Shown here: positions 7,380-13,185 of the stretch, one piece after another | How the letters are laid out: each line of letters opens with the position of its first letter | Position numbering within the stretch: the stretch's first letter is position 1 | IMG/VR virus record: IMGVR_UViG_3300037840_000056 | Location: 1 to 38,275 of that record | DNA: 38,275 nt | Reading direction: 5' to 3' (one strand) | From: a virus | Program-made: the position numbers and the translations under genes | The notes under the pieces: model-generated | Database searches by the model: none | What the model saw: only the letters and a program-made list of their open reading frames with translations | What the model was told of the DNA's origin: nothing

Positions 7380-8186
7380 TCACGGCGAGATGTGCAGAAT
7401 GCCCGCGGTCGTGAAGAGTGCGCCGCTCACGCCGGGGTCGGTAGTCGGTACGCCGAGCAGTTTGATCAGCCCGGCAACGGCGTCGAGAGTGATCGACCCG
7501 GCCGAGCTGTTGTTCGTCAAGGTGATACCCGTCGTATCGCTCGCCTGTGTGGTGATCGCGATGCCGGTCGTCGCACCACTGCCCGATGTCTTGATGGTCA
7601 GTCCGCTGCTTCCGGCCTGGTTGATGAGGATGGGACCGGCAACATTGGAGTCGATGGTGACCCCGCCATCCCCGCTGTCTCTCACTGTCAGGCCATTCGC
7701 GCCGCCGTCGAACGTCGTTCGCAGCAGCATCCCGGTCACAGACTCCTCCAGGAGGAGGATGCCGTTCGCGTTGGCGCCGTTGGTCGTCTGGAGAATGATG
7801 CCGCCGGTGCCCTGGTCGACGATCTGGTAGCCGGCGGTGTCGCCGACGAGGGTCTGCGCGTTCAGGTTTCCCGAACCTGAGCCGTTGGTGGTGGGCCAGC
7901 CACCGCCACCGGTGCCTTGCGCACCCTGGGCTCCTTGGCTTCCGCCCCCCCCCTGCGCGCCCTGATTTCCCTGGGTGCCCGTTCCGCCCTGAAAGCCTTG
8001 CGACCCTTGCGCACCCGCACCGCCTTGAGCGCCTTGGGCACCCTGAGACCCGGCTGCGCCCTGAGCCCCCTGGCCGCCTTGCGCCCCCCCGCTCGCTCCC
8101 TGGAAACCCTGCGCGCCTTGCGCGCCCTCGATCCCGCCGACCCCTCCGCCGCCGGCCATCCCTCCTGTCGTGCCACCGATCGGCAT
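7380..8186 (-). CDS. Collagen-like fibre protein, family B, copy 3
   Basis: 268 residues. It has the family B N-terminus (MPIGGTTGGMAGGGGVGG), Gly-X-Y triplets at 21-91 with a few Gly-Gly interruptions, then a C-terminal domain of repeated short strands (VTIDSNVAGPILI, TSGSGATTGIAITT, GSITLDAVAG) that looks like a right-handed beta-helix. The ATG lies two bases after the stop of the upstream gene, so translation is probably coupled. Likely a trimeric fibre with a beta-helical tip. Confidence 0.86.
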   Translation of the reverse strand: MPIGGTTGGMAGGGGVGGIEGAQGAQGFQGASGGAQGGQGAQGAAGSQGAQGAQGGAGAQGSQGFQGGTGTQGNQGAQGGGGSQGAQGAQGTGGGGWPTTNGSGSGNLNAQTLVGDTAGYQIVDQGTGGIILQTTNGANANGILLLEESVTGMLLRTTFDGGANGLTVRDSGDGGVTIDSNVAGPILINQAGSSGLTIKTSGSGATTGIAITTQASDTTGITLTNNSSAGSITLDAVAGLIKLLGVPTTDPGVSGALFTTAGILHISP

Positions 8187-8188
8187 GT

Positions 8189-8500
8189 TCAGCCCGCCGA
8201 GACCATGAGGTTACCGCCGTCGTTCCACAGGTGATTCATCAGGTGCGGGTCCTCGGTCGGCAGCGCGCTCACCACGATCTGTCCGAGCTCGAGCACGCCC
8301 GCCGGCCCTTGCGCCCCGGGTTGGCCGCTCGGACCCGAGTAGCCCTGCGCCCCGATCTCGCCTTGGAAGCCCTGTGCGCCTTGGTAGCCGACGAGACCCG
8401 GTGTGCCCTGGTTGCCCTGGGGACCCTGCGGTCCCGATGCCCCGTAGCCCGCGGGGACGCCGCCCGAGGCCAGCCCGATCGACGCGGATGGCAACGGCAC
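8189..8500 (-). CDS. Collagen-like protein, family B, copy 4 (short)
   Basis: 103 residues. The N-terminus (PLPSASIGLASGG) is a diverged version of the family B start, and residues 23-68 are Gly-X-Y triplets, more Pro-rich than the others (GPQ, GTP, GPS, GPA). The C-terminus carries a PTEDPHLMNHLWNDGG motif typical of the last residues of many phage tail fibre and tail tip proteins. The GTG at 8500 was chosen because it directly follows the upstream TAA (8503) and a GAGG lies nine bases upstream. Confidence 0.8.
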   Translation of the reverse strand: MPLPSASIGLASGGVPAGYGASGPQGPQGNQGTPGLVGYQGAQGFQGEIGAQGYSGPSGQPGAQGPAGVLELGQIVVSALPTEDPHLMNHLWNDGGNLMVSAG

Positions 8501-8502
8501 TG

Positions 8503-8823
8503 TTACTGCCTCAGGACGAGAAGGCCCACCCCGACATCGCTGCCCGTGATGACCGCGTAGAGCGAGTCGCTGCCGACCGCGTTGTACGCCATCGTGGTCG
8601 GGCCGAAGATGGCGCACCCGGTGGTGTCGACCGCGGAGCCCCCGAAGTAGACCGTCGAGCCGCTGGGCAGAGAGATCATGATCGGCAAGGCGTCGCCCGC
8701 CTCGTGGGCGGGGAAGATGTTGGTGGCCGGACTGACGAGGGTGTTGTAGGTGCGCTCGTCGATCACCTCGAAGATGAGGGTCGGAGACGTGGTGACCGAG
8801 ATGGTCTGTCCGATGGCGGCCAT
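8503..8823 (-). CDS. Predicted virion protein, first gene of the leftward path
   Basis: 106 residues, beta-strand-rich (ISVTTSPTLIFEVI, GSTVYFGGSAVDTTGCAIF, LYAVITGSDVGVGLLVLRQ). It ends two bases before the short collagen-like gene's start, so the two are probably coupled. The length and strand pattern recall small phage head or tail decoration domains, but I recognise no specific family. The ATG at 8823 lacks a ribosome binding site and sits six bases after TAGCAT. Confidence 0.78.
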   Translation of the reverse strand: MAAIGQTISVTTSPTLIFEVIDERTYNTLVSPATNIFPAHEAGDALPIMISLPSGSTVYFGGSAVDTTGCAIFGPTTMAYNAVGSDSLYAVITGSDVGVGLLVLRQ

Positions 8824-8829
8824 GAGCGA

Positions 8830-8835
8830 ATGCTA
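8830..8835 (-). promoter_or_regulatory. Possible leaderless promoter -10 (TAGCAT) for the leftward fibre and late genes
   Basis: TAGCAT-TCGCTC-ATG on the minus strand. This is the first leftward gene after the non-coding control region, so a promoter is expected here. The same spacing recurs before 1320 and 1664. No consensus -35 box is visible, which could mean a phage-modified or activator-dependent promoter. Confidence 0.45.
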
Positions 8836-8858
8836 CAACGCCGACCCCCAGAAACAGC

Positions 8859-8898
8859 GAACCCCCGGGAGGATTTCCTGTGAGGGAACCCCCGGGGG
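8859..8898. repeat. GC-rich direct repeat and hairpin in the divergent gap
   Basis: GAACCCCCGGG occurs at 8859-8869 and again at 8886-8896. CCCCCGGG (8862-8869) can also pair with CCCGGGGG (8891-8898) across a 21-base loop that itself holds AGGA/TCCT. The structure sits between the divergent starts at 8823 and 9026, where it could be an operator or part of the leftward promoter. No T-tract supports a terminator. Confidence 0.45.
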
Positions 8899-8961
8899 CA
8901 GCTGGACGGACTCTTGGCGAGGCCCATCTCCTTGGCGATCGCCGGAGACTTATGGCGGTCG

Positions 8962-8991
8962 TTGACAGAGTACCCCGTTTGGGTCCATTGT
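8962..8991 (+). promoter_or_regulatory. Sigma-70-type promoter for the 65-residue rightward gene
   Basis: A perfect TTGACA (8962-8967), an 18-base spacer and CATTGT (8986-8991). Transcription would start near 8998, giving a leader of about 28 bases that contains the AGGAG ribosome binding site at 9015-9019. This is the only perfect -35 box noticed in a non-coding stretch, which fits an early promoter read by the host enzyme. Confidence 0.6.
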
Positions 8992-9025
8992 GGAACCACC
9001 TTGGCTCAGTAGGTAGGAGACTTTT

Positions 9026-9223
9026 ATGGCAGGAAGGCGCAGACCGAAGCCACTGGTTCCGAAGGCGGGACCTGTCACGATCATTCGCGTGGATGGATCG
9101 ACTGAGACCCAGCCTCAGAAGTCGGTGCGCTCGGGGGCCAAGGCCGTTACCGCCGCCCAACGCCGAGTGAGCCGGGCGAACGAACGCTCAGCCGTCGAAG
9201 CTTGGAGGCGCGCTACGAGCTGA
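9026..9223 (+). CDS. Small basic early protein
   Basis: 65 residues, rich in Arg, Lys, Ala and Ser. There is a short beta-like segment (GPVTIIRVDGST) at 15-26, then a basic helix (AVTAAQRRVSRANERSAVEAWRR) to the end. The ribosome binding site AGGAG six bases before the ATG is the best in the control region, and a TTGACA promoter precedes it. The orientation is opposite to most of the genome. It probably encodes a DNA- or RNA-binding early protein or host-takeover factor. No family is recognised. Confidence 0.8.
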   Translation: MAGRRRPKPLVPKAGPVTIIRVDGSTETQPQKSVRSGAKAVTAAQRRVSRANERSAVEAWRRATS

Positions 9224-9291
9224 TCCCGATTCTCACGAGGCTCGAGCGCCGACCGGCCCCGCCCGCGGGCACTTGCCTGAGCCACCGACCC

Positions 9292-9306
9292 CCAGGCCTC
9301 GCCTGG
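9292..9306 (+). terminator. Short hairpin after the 65-residue gene
   Basis: CCAGGC-CTC-GCCTGG is a perfect 6-bp stem with a 3-base loop about 70 bases after the stop codon. There is no T-tract, as is common for actinobacterial terminators. It may end the short early transcript. Confidence 0.3.
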
Positions 9307-9474
9307 CCCGCTCCGACAGAGGGACACCCGTCGAAGACCGACTCGCGATCGGTATGCACCCCCGTCAGATGGGCAACACCACCGCGGGGCGAGACAGACA
9401 CAAGTGGTCACCGACTCTCAGGGCCCGCGACAGGGCGGAGAAGACGCCGCCTCGGAGAGACCATGGTCCACGGC

Positions 9475-9498
9475 TGTTGATAAGCCGCCTGTGGAAAA
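9475..9498 (-). promoter_or_regulatory. Two adjacent DnaA-box-like sites
   Basis: On the minus strand TTATCAACA (9475-9483) and TTTTCCACA (9490-9498) each differ by one base from TTATCCACA. They lie in the same orientation six bases apart. They are followed to the right by locally AT-rich sequence with GAAAATTCT at 9530-9538 and 9561-9569. Host DnaA binding is inferred. Confidence 0.5.
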
Positions 9499-9529
9499 CC
9501 GGGGAAGGGGTAACGGAGAACCGGTCTCG

Positions 9530-9569
9530 GAAAATTCTGGGATACGGCCCCCCGACCACCGAAAATTCT
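9530..9569. repeat. AT-rich direct repeats GAAAATTCT
   Basis: Two exact 9-bp copies (9530-9538 and 9561-9569) lie 31 bases apart, about three helical turns, followed by a partial copy GAAAATGG at 9572. They form the most AT-rich patch next to the DnaA-like boxes, as expected for an unwinding element or iterons. Confidence 0.45.
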
Positions 9570-9766
9570 ACGAAAATGGAGGTGGATGACGCTTCACTCT
9601 TTCATCCCAGCACCTGTCAAGGGCCAAATGGGCCTGTCAGGGACGGTGAAAGTCCTGGTCAGGTAGGGTGGCAATGGGATGGACTACATACCCCGCCCCC
9701 CTGATGGTCTTCGGAGGGAGCGAGGGAGCATCGCTCCTCCTCAAGCGATCGACCTGGTCAGCGCAT

Positions 9767-9783
9767 ACAGACTGTCGGTCTGT
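9767..9783. promoter_or_regulatory. 17-bp dyad 1 (ACAGAC-N5-GTCTGT)
   Basis: Perfect 6-bp inverted arms around five bases. It has the same architecture as the dyads at 9814 and 9853 but different arm sequence. It may be an operator or a structural element of the origin. Confidence 0.4.
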
Positions 9784-9813
9784 TGCTCAGCCTGGCCGAG
9801 CTCGGACGACGAC

Positions 9814-9830
9814 TGTCAGCGTGACTGACG
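9814..9830. promoter_or_regulatory. 17-bp dyad 2 (TGTCAG-N5-CTGACG)
   Basis: Inverted repeat with one mismatch at the outer base. It has the same arms as dyad 3, whose left edge is 39 bases downstream. Likely a repeated operator site upstream of the rightward gene at 9941. Confidence 0.5.
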
Positions 9831-9852
9831 CAGTGCGATACACAGGCTGGTC

Positions 9853-9869
9853 TGTCAGCGGCACTGACA
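9853..9869. promoter_or_regulatory. 17-bp dyad 3 (TGTCAG-N5-CTGACA)
   Basis: Perfect inverted repeat about 70 bases before the ATG at 9941. Together with dyad 2 and extra CTGTCA half-sites at 9614, 9634 and 9925, it suggests binding of a dimeric regulator or initiator. The winged-helix protein at 10122-10424 and the 54-residue protein are candidates encoded close by. Confidence 0.55.
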
Positions 9870-9940
9870 CACGTCAGCCAACCACGCACAGCTGTTGCGT
9901 CTGTGTGTAACTACCGCGAGCGTTCTGTCATGCTTTCGAC

Positions 9941-10105
9941 ATGGTCCTGATCACACAGGTGTGGTCCACCGAACTGAACCGCTACGTCGAGGACGAGCTC
10001 ACGCTCCGTGAGTGCCTGCCTTCGACCGTCCGCGAGGGGCTCGCGATCCGCGGCCTGCCTACCGGTGACGACGCCGGCTGGGAAGACCTGGCGCAGAGCG
10101 CCTGA
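9941..10105 (+). CDS. Small acidic rightward protein
   Basis: 54 residues. The first 25 contain a polar helix with several charged residues (STELNRYVEDELTLREC), followed by STVREGLAIRGLP and an acidic end (GDDAGWEDLAQSA). There is no ribosome binding site. CATGCT-TTCGAC-ATG resembles the leaderless starts elsewhere in this genome. It lies behind the dyad cluster and converges with the winged-helix gene. An autoregulated regulator or replication accessory is possible. The function and even the start are unproven. Confidence 0.6.
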   Translation: MVLITQVWSTELNRYVEDELTLRECLPSTVREGLAIRGLPTGDDAGWEDLAQSA

Positions 10106-10115
10106 GCTTCGCTCT
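10095..10115. terminator. Hairpin at the convergent gene ends
   Basis: AGAGCG (10095-10100) and CGCTCT (10110-10115) pair around the stop of the rightward gene, just before the stop of the leftward gene at 10122. The position between convergent genes suits a bidirectional terminator. The stem is short and no T-tract is present. Confidence 0.35.
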
Positions 10116-10121
10116 AAGCCC

Positions 10122-10424
10122 CTAGAACGAGACCCCCGGCACTACCCGCCACGCGACCGCACGCCTGCCGCTCCGTGTACGGCTGGCCCCGGCTGCTTCG
10201 ACCTTGCCAGCCCGCTCGAGCTCCAAACGTCTCGGTCGGGCCGTGTTGGCCGCGAGACCGGTCAGTTCCGCTATGCGCTCGTCGGTCAGGGGCCCGTGCT
10301 CGCGGATGGCGTCGTAGACCACCCTTTGCAAGCGCTTGCGGTCGGGCTTGATCCTGACCTTTGCCTCGCCGCGGGTCTGGAGCGTGCTCGGCTGGTCAAA
10401 GAGCGACGGGGTTTCGACACTCAC
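10122..10424 (-). CDS. Winged-helix DNA-binding protein
   Basis: 100 residues. Residues 30-80 form a helix-turn-helix with a wing: RVVYDAIREHGPLTDERIAEL, then TGLAANTARPRRLELERAGKV, then a basic loop (RTRSGRRAVAWRVV). This is the typical pattern of small phage winged-helix proteins that sense or repeat the cut of mixed-gene operons. The GTG at 10424 overlaps the preceding stop (GTGA). It is the last gene of the leftward path, next to the dyad-rich control region, and is therefore a good candidate regulator. Confidence 0.78.
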   Translation of the reverse strand: MSVETPSLFDQPSTLQTRGEAKVRIKPDRKRLQRVVYDAIREHGPLTDERIAELTGLAANTARPRRLELERAGKVEAAGASRTRSGRRAVAWRVVPGVSF

Positions 10425-10540
10425 GGTCGCCTCTGCACCTGACGGCGGCCCGGCTCAGGGTTGCCTGGCCTCCGCTGCGGTCCTTGGGGTCGTGGATGGC
10501 GGTTCTGGTCGTCGACGACGGAACGCACAAGCTCGATCAA
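10421..10540 (-). CDS. Very small hypothetical protein (start uncertain)
   Basis: About 39 residues from a TTG at 10540: a short helix (IELVRSVVDDQ) followed by an Arg/Pro-rich tail. The reason to call it is the GTGA overlap of its stop with the winged-helix gene start, the linkage used throughout this operon. The frame remains open further upstream, so the true start may be elsewhere, and no ribosome binding site picks one out. Confidence 0.4.
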   Translation of the reverse strand: MIELVRSVVDDQNRHPRPQGPQRRPGNPEPGRRQVQRRP

Positions 10541-10577
10541 GCGCCAGAGATCTGACGGCGGGGCCAGCGGAAAGGGG

Positions 10578-10748
10578 TCAGACGGCCGACGCACTGGCCA
10601 GCTCCCGCTCGAGCTTCTGCCGCGATCCGACAACGACCCCGTTGCCGCGATTGAGCTTCTCGCCACACTCGCACTCAGCCCACCAGACAAACCCGCCTTT
10701 GGGCTTGTAGACGTGGACGTGGGGTGATTGCTGCGGAGTTTCCGTCAC
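10578..10748 (-). CDS. Small zinc-knuckle-like hypothetical protein
   Basis: 56 residues. HVHVYKPKGGFVWWAECECGEKL has the look of a short metal-binding fold (His-rich strand, then CxC). The GTG at 10748 was preferred to an earlier in-frame GTG (10793) because it forms the GTGA overlap with the upstream stop. Function unknown. Confidence 0.62.
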   Translation of the reverse strand: MTETPQQSPHVHVYKPKGGFVWWAECECGEKLNRGNGVVVGSRQKLERELASASAV

Positions 10749-10972
10749 GGGCAGTTTCTCGTCTTGTGGATCGGGCACCACGGGTTCGACCACTCTGGCC
10801 GTGCCGCTCGGACCTCGGCGGTATAGCCGTGGCAGGAGTCGTGCTCAGGGCAGCCTGGGGTCGTGGACAGCCGAAGAATGCCGCGGCCCATGTTGACGCC
10901 GTGGAGCCTCCCGAGCGACCGCTCACCGTGCGGACAGATGCAGCGGCGCTGAGGGTTACTCGGCTGGCTCAT
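10745..10972 (-). CDS. Cys/His-rich small protein
   Basis: 75 residues with CICPHGE near 11-17, then CPEHDSC and CPIH later, suggesting one or two zinc sites. The ATG at 10972 follows GAGGAG by four bases, a good ribosome binding site that lies inside the end of the upstream gene (17-base overlap). No family is recognised. Confidence 0.66.
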   Translation of the reverse strand: MSQPSNPQRRCICPHGERSLGRLHGVNMGRGILRLSTTPGCPEHDSCHGYTAEVRAARPEWSNPWCPIHKTRNCP

Positions 10973-11291
10973 ACGTCTCCTCGAAGATGTCGGGCTTGCA
11001 CGGGTAGAACTCGCCCTTGACGCCGCGGATCACCCAGTCGCCCCTGCTGGCGGTCATGGTGCCTTCCAACGTCACGATCCGCAGATACGGGTCAGGGTGG
11101 GCCACATAGACCTTCGGGTCGCCCTTGAAGTGGTCAGCGAGGAACGGGTGGTACTCGGCGTCAGCGCCGAGCGTGTTGGCCCAGACGCAGATCGCCTGGC
11201 CGCTTTCCTCGGTGCCGTCGAACTGACGGGCCTCGATCACGACGGGCCTCTTGCGGAACCGACCCGCTACTTGATTCGGAGTTTCCGTCAT
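10956..11291 (-). CDS. Conserved actinophage-type hypothetical protein (PGDYG-like)
   Basis: 111 residues. The pattern KRPVVIEARQF ... LRIVTLEGTM ... GDWVIRGVKGEFYPCKPDIF is one I know from many mycobacteriophage and other actinophage hypothetical proteins; the GDW-I-GVKGE part resembles the PGDYG domain. The function of that family is not established. The ATG at 11291 overlaps the preceding stop (ATGA). Confidence 0.75.
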   Translation of the reverse strand: MTETPNQVAGRFRKRPVVIEARQFDGTEESGQAICVWANTLGADAEYHPFLADHFKGDPKVYVAHPDPYLRIVTLEGTMTASRGDWVIRGVKGEFYPCKPDIFEETYEPAE

Positions 11292-11638
11292 GGCGCCGCC
11301 ATCTGCCACAGCTCTTGGAGGCCCCCGCGCTCCGCGCGCCGCAGGACTTCCGGTTCGCCCTTGTACGAGTCGCCACGGGTCCACGGGTACTTGACCACCG
11401 CGACCGGCCAGCCCCAGCCGTCGATCTCCCCGCTGCCATAGACGAGGTAGGCCGGGAGGTCGTACTTCCACGTCGTCCACTCGATACCGTCCTGGTCGAG
11501 CGTGCCGATGATGGTGTCCAGCACCTCGCGCAGCTCCTTCGGCTCGCGGAAGGGGCACCAGGCCCGCACGATCCAAGCCCCCGGCTTCTTGGCGGCAACG
11601 ACCGTCAGCGGGACGTGTGGACCGCGTACGTCCTTCAT
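11288..11638 (-). CDS. Hypothetical protein, possible small alpha/beta fold
   Basis: 116 residues, mixed alpha/beta. It contains a helix-rich segment (PKELREVLDTIIGTLDQ) followed by aromatic strands (IEWTTWKYDLPAYLVYGSGEIDGWGWPVAVVKYPW) that suggest a compact domain. The ATGA overlap at 11635-11638 fixes the start. No family is recognised. Confidence 0.68.
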   Translation of the reverse strand: MKDVRGPHVPLTVVAAKKPGAWIVRAWCPFREPKELREVLDTIIGTLDQDGIEWTTWKYDLPAYLVYGSGEIDGWGWPVAVVKYPWTRGDSYKGEPEVLRRAERGGLQELWQMAAP

Positions 11639-11838
11639 GGTTCCTCCCTTTTCTGTGGAAGTTTCTGGCTGCGGGCCTGCTGTTGTTCGTGGCTCCGCAA
11701 GTTGACGATGCGTGCAATCTCACGCTCGCTGTAGCCCTGCCGCCGCAGCGTCTTTCGCAACCGACGCCGATGCTCGGCATGGGTCTTGCGGTTGCCCGTG
11801 AGAATGATCGTGGACGAGTTTCTCTGATTATCCGGCAT
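11635..11838 (-). CDS. Small basic helix-turn-helix-like protein
   Basis: 67 residues. The central part (HRRRLRKTLRRQGYSEREIARIVNLR) resembles a helix-turn-helix or a short nucleic-acid-binding helical pair, with a Gln/Lys-rich tail. It overlaps the upstream gene by 11 bases. Possibly a small regulator; unproven. Confidence 0.62.
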   Translation of the reverse strand: MPDNQRNSSTIILTGNRKTHAEHRRRLRKTLRRQGYSEREIARIVNLRSHEQQQARSQKLPQKREEP

Positions 11839-12166
11839 GGGCGGCTACCTCCTGCAACCACTCTTGGTAGTCCTCGGCGGCACAGGTGGGGCACTCGTCG
11901 CACCCCCAACAGTGACCGTGCTCGCACAGGGTCCGCTTGGCGGTCAGGCCCTTGAACGGCGGCACACCGTCGCCACGGGCGTCACGAACCCACTCGTAGA
12001 ACTCCTTGTCCTTGACCGCCTCAACCTTCGCCTGGGCAGCGTTGCGGGCGAGGTAGATGCCCCAGCAGCGGAACGGCTCGGGCGGCTCCATCGAGTAGTA
12101 CGCCACCATCTCGGGTGAGATCACTTCGTAGTGGCGTTTGTCGTCCTCACAGAAACTGGGACCCAT
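11828..12166 (-). CDS. Zinc-binding hypothetical protein
   Basis: 112 residues. The C-terminal third carries CEHGHCWGCDECPTC, a dense Cys/His cluster able to bind one or two zinc ions. The N-terminal part is mixed alpha/beta with an alpha-helix (AAQAKVEAVKDKEFYEWVRDA). The ATG at 12166 directly abuts the upstream stop. Function unknown; protein-nucleic acid contact is plausible. Confidence 0.68.
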   Translation of the reverse strand: MGPSFCEDDKRHYEVISPEMVAYYSMEPPEPFRCWGIYLARNAAQAKVEAVKDKEFYEWVRDARGDGVPPFKGLTAKRTLCEHGHCWGCDECPTCAAEDYQEWLQEVAAHAG

Positions 12167-12367
12167 TTACGCTGGTCCAAACCCATAGATCGTGCCACCG
12201 TCGTCGGTCTTGGAGTTCTCCACCAACTTCATACCAGCGGGAACCTCGATGCTGCCCTCGTCGCCGGGGACCAAGATGAGCTGCACCAGAGCTGTTGCGT
12301 TCGGGTCGGGGTTGTTTTGGTTGAACGTCTTGAAGCCGACGTTGTTGTCCATCGTGCGCACCTGCAT
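12167..12367 (-). CDS. Hypothetical protein, beta-rich
   Basis: 66 residues. It is polar at the start with Asn and Gln (FNQNNPDPNATALVQLI), then beta-like (GSIEVPAGMKLVE). The ATG at 12367 follows the upstream TAA with no gap. No family is recognised. Confidence 0.65.
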   Translation of the reverse strand: MQVRTMDNNVGFKTFNQNNPDPNATALVQLILVPGDEGSIEVPAGMKLVENSKTDDGGTIYGFGPA

Positions 12368-12535
12368 TTACATGCTCCCTTGTTCGTGGTGGCGTGGGTT
12401 CGGACGGCGGTCGCAGTCGCACACCGCTCCGTTCGTGTCCCGGCTCAGGCATTGGGCTTGATGCAGATACTTGGCCGGATGGTGACGGTCGTTCTTCGAC
12501 GGTCGATACTTTTCCTCGAGTATCTCGTCAGGCAT
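12368..12535 (-). CDS. Small His/Cys-rich protein downstream of the methyltransferase
   Basis: 55 residues with a charged start (PDEILEEKYRPSKNDRHH) and a His/Cys-containing middle (YLHQAQC ... CDCDRRPNPRHH) that could hold zinc. The ATG at 12535 overlaps the end of the methyltransferase gene by eight bases, so expression is coupled. It could be an accessory to the modification enzymes, but there is no direct evidence. Confidence 0.62.
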   Translation of the reverse strand: MPDEILEEKYRPSKNDRHHPAKYLHQAQCLSRDTNGAVCDCDRRPNPRHHEQGSM

Positions 12536-13157
12536 CGGCCATCACCTGCTCCATCAGTCGGGCTCCGATCCATTCGGTGTACGCGGGCGGGATGGCCTGG
12601 GACAGCTCGCCGGCCGTGGTCATCCAGTCGATCTCCATCGCCTCGGCCCACTCTCGACGAGAGCCGCGGGCGGCGTTCGGGTTGCCCAGCGGCGTCACGA
12701 CGTGCTTGGGATGGACGCATGGGGGCATCAGTTGGAACGGGGGCTCTGAGAACTCGAACCAGCGGTGCCTACGGACGCCTAGGCCGAACTGGGAGCCACA
12801 GAGCACCACGTCTGCCCGCATCGGGGACCCCGGCACGTTCTCGATCACCCACGGCTTGCCGGTCGCCTCAAGCAGCTCACGGCAGGGCGTCAGCAGGTCG
12901 TCGTGATTGGCGTGGTAGTCGTACTTGTAGGCCCACCCGGTCTTCGTGAACGCCTTGCAGGGTGGGCTCGCGTGGATGGCGTCAAAGAACTGGCCGTTGT
13001 GGCTCAGGTAGTCCAGGGCGTCGGCCTGCCAGAACGTCAGGGGGTAGTGGGGCTGGGGGTTGATGTCCACCCCCACGACCTCAAATCCGGCGCGCTGGTA
13101 GCCGACCGAGCAGCCGCCCGCACCACAGAACAGGTCCAGCAGTTGGGGCTTACTCAT
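12528..13157 (-). CDS. C5-cytosine DNA methyltransferase
   Basis: 209 residues. Motif I is DLFCGAGG (8-15), motif II lies near VVGVDINP (27-34), and motif IV is ASPPC (63-67) with C67 as catalytic nucleophile. ENV (106-108) is motif VI, RRHRWF is the motif VIII equivalent, and SQAIPP is motif X-like. It is short for the family because the target-recognition region is small. It modifies cytosine in phage DNA and probably protects it from host restriction. The ATG at 13157 has no ribosome binding site and overlaps the end of an 11-codon ORF. The upstream neighbour is the DpdA-like gene. Confidence 0.9.
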   Translation of the reverse strand: MSKPQLLDLFCGAGGCSVGYQRAGFEVVGVDINPQPHYPLTFWQADALDYLSHNGQFFDAIHASPPCKAFTKTGWAYKYDYHANHDDLLTPCRELLEATGKPWVIENVPGSPMRADVVLCGSQFGLGVRRHRWFEFSEPPFQLMPPCVHPKHVVTPLGNPNAARGSRREWAEAMEIDWMTTAGELSQAIPPAYTEWIGARLMEQVMADA

Positions 13158-13185
13158 CGCGGAAACTCGAAGTGAAGTAAGTCAT
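13150..13185 (-). CDS. 11-codon coupling ORF between the DpdA-like and methyltransferase genes
   Basis: The frame MTYFTSSFRDE starts with an ATG that overlaps the stop of the DpdA-like gene (ATGA). It ends with a TAA that overlaps the start of the methyltransferase gene. The methyltransferase ATG lacks a Shine-Dalgarno sequence, so ribosomes finishing this mini-ORF could reinitiate there. It is probably a translational bridge rather than a functional peptide. Confidence 0.45.
   Translation of the reverse strand: MTYFTSSFRDE

Larger units (their letters stand above)
9224..9940. other. Non-coding control region, putative origin of replication
   Basis: About 717 bases between two rightward genes with no frame that looks coding. 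Open frames exist but lack ribosome binding sites and have irregular composition. The stretch holds a hairpin after the 65-residue gene, two DnaA-box-like sites, direct repeats of GAAAATTCT, five copies of CTGTCA and three 17-bp dyads just before the next gene. Taken together this looks like a replication origin and operator region. The claim rests on motifs alone. Confidence 0.55.

Noticed and set aside
9115-9411. A 98-codon minus-strand frame overlapping the 65-residue plus-strand gene
   Set aside because: The plus-strand gene has a promoter and strong ribosome binding site; the minus frame has neither and overlaps its end.
9273-9704. A 143-codon plus-strand frame in the control region
   Set aside because: No ribosome binding site, irregular composition, and it runs through the DnaA-like boxes and AT-rich repeats; more likely non-coding.
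9776-9840. A tRNA-like 5' half (TTGCTCAGCCTGGCCGAGC)
   Set aside because: The D-arm-like part is good, but the anticodon loop lacks the usual T33, no GGTTCGA T-loop follows and no matching acceptor strand is found. It may be chance or a decayed fragment.
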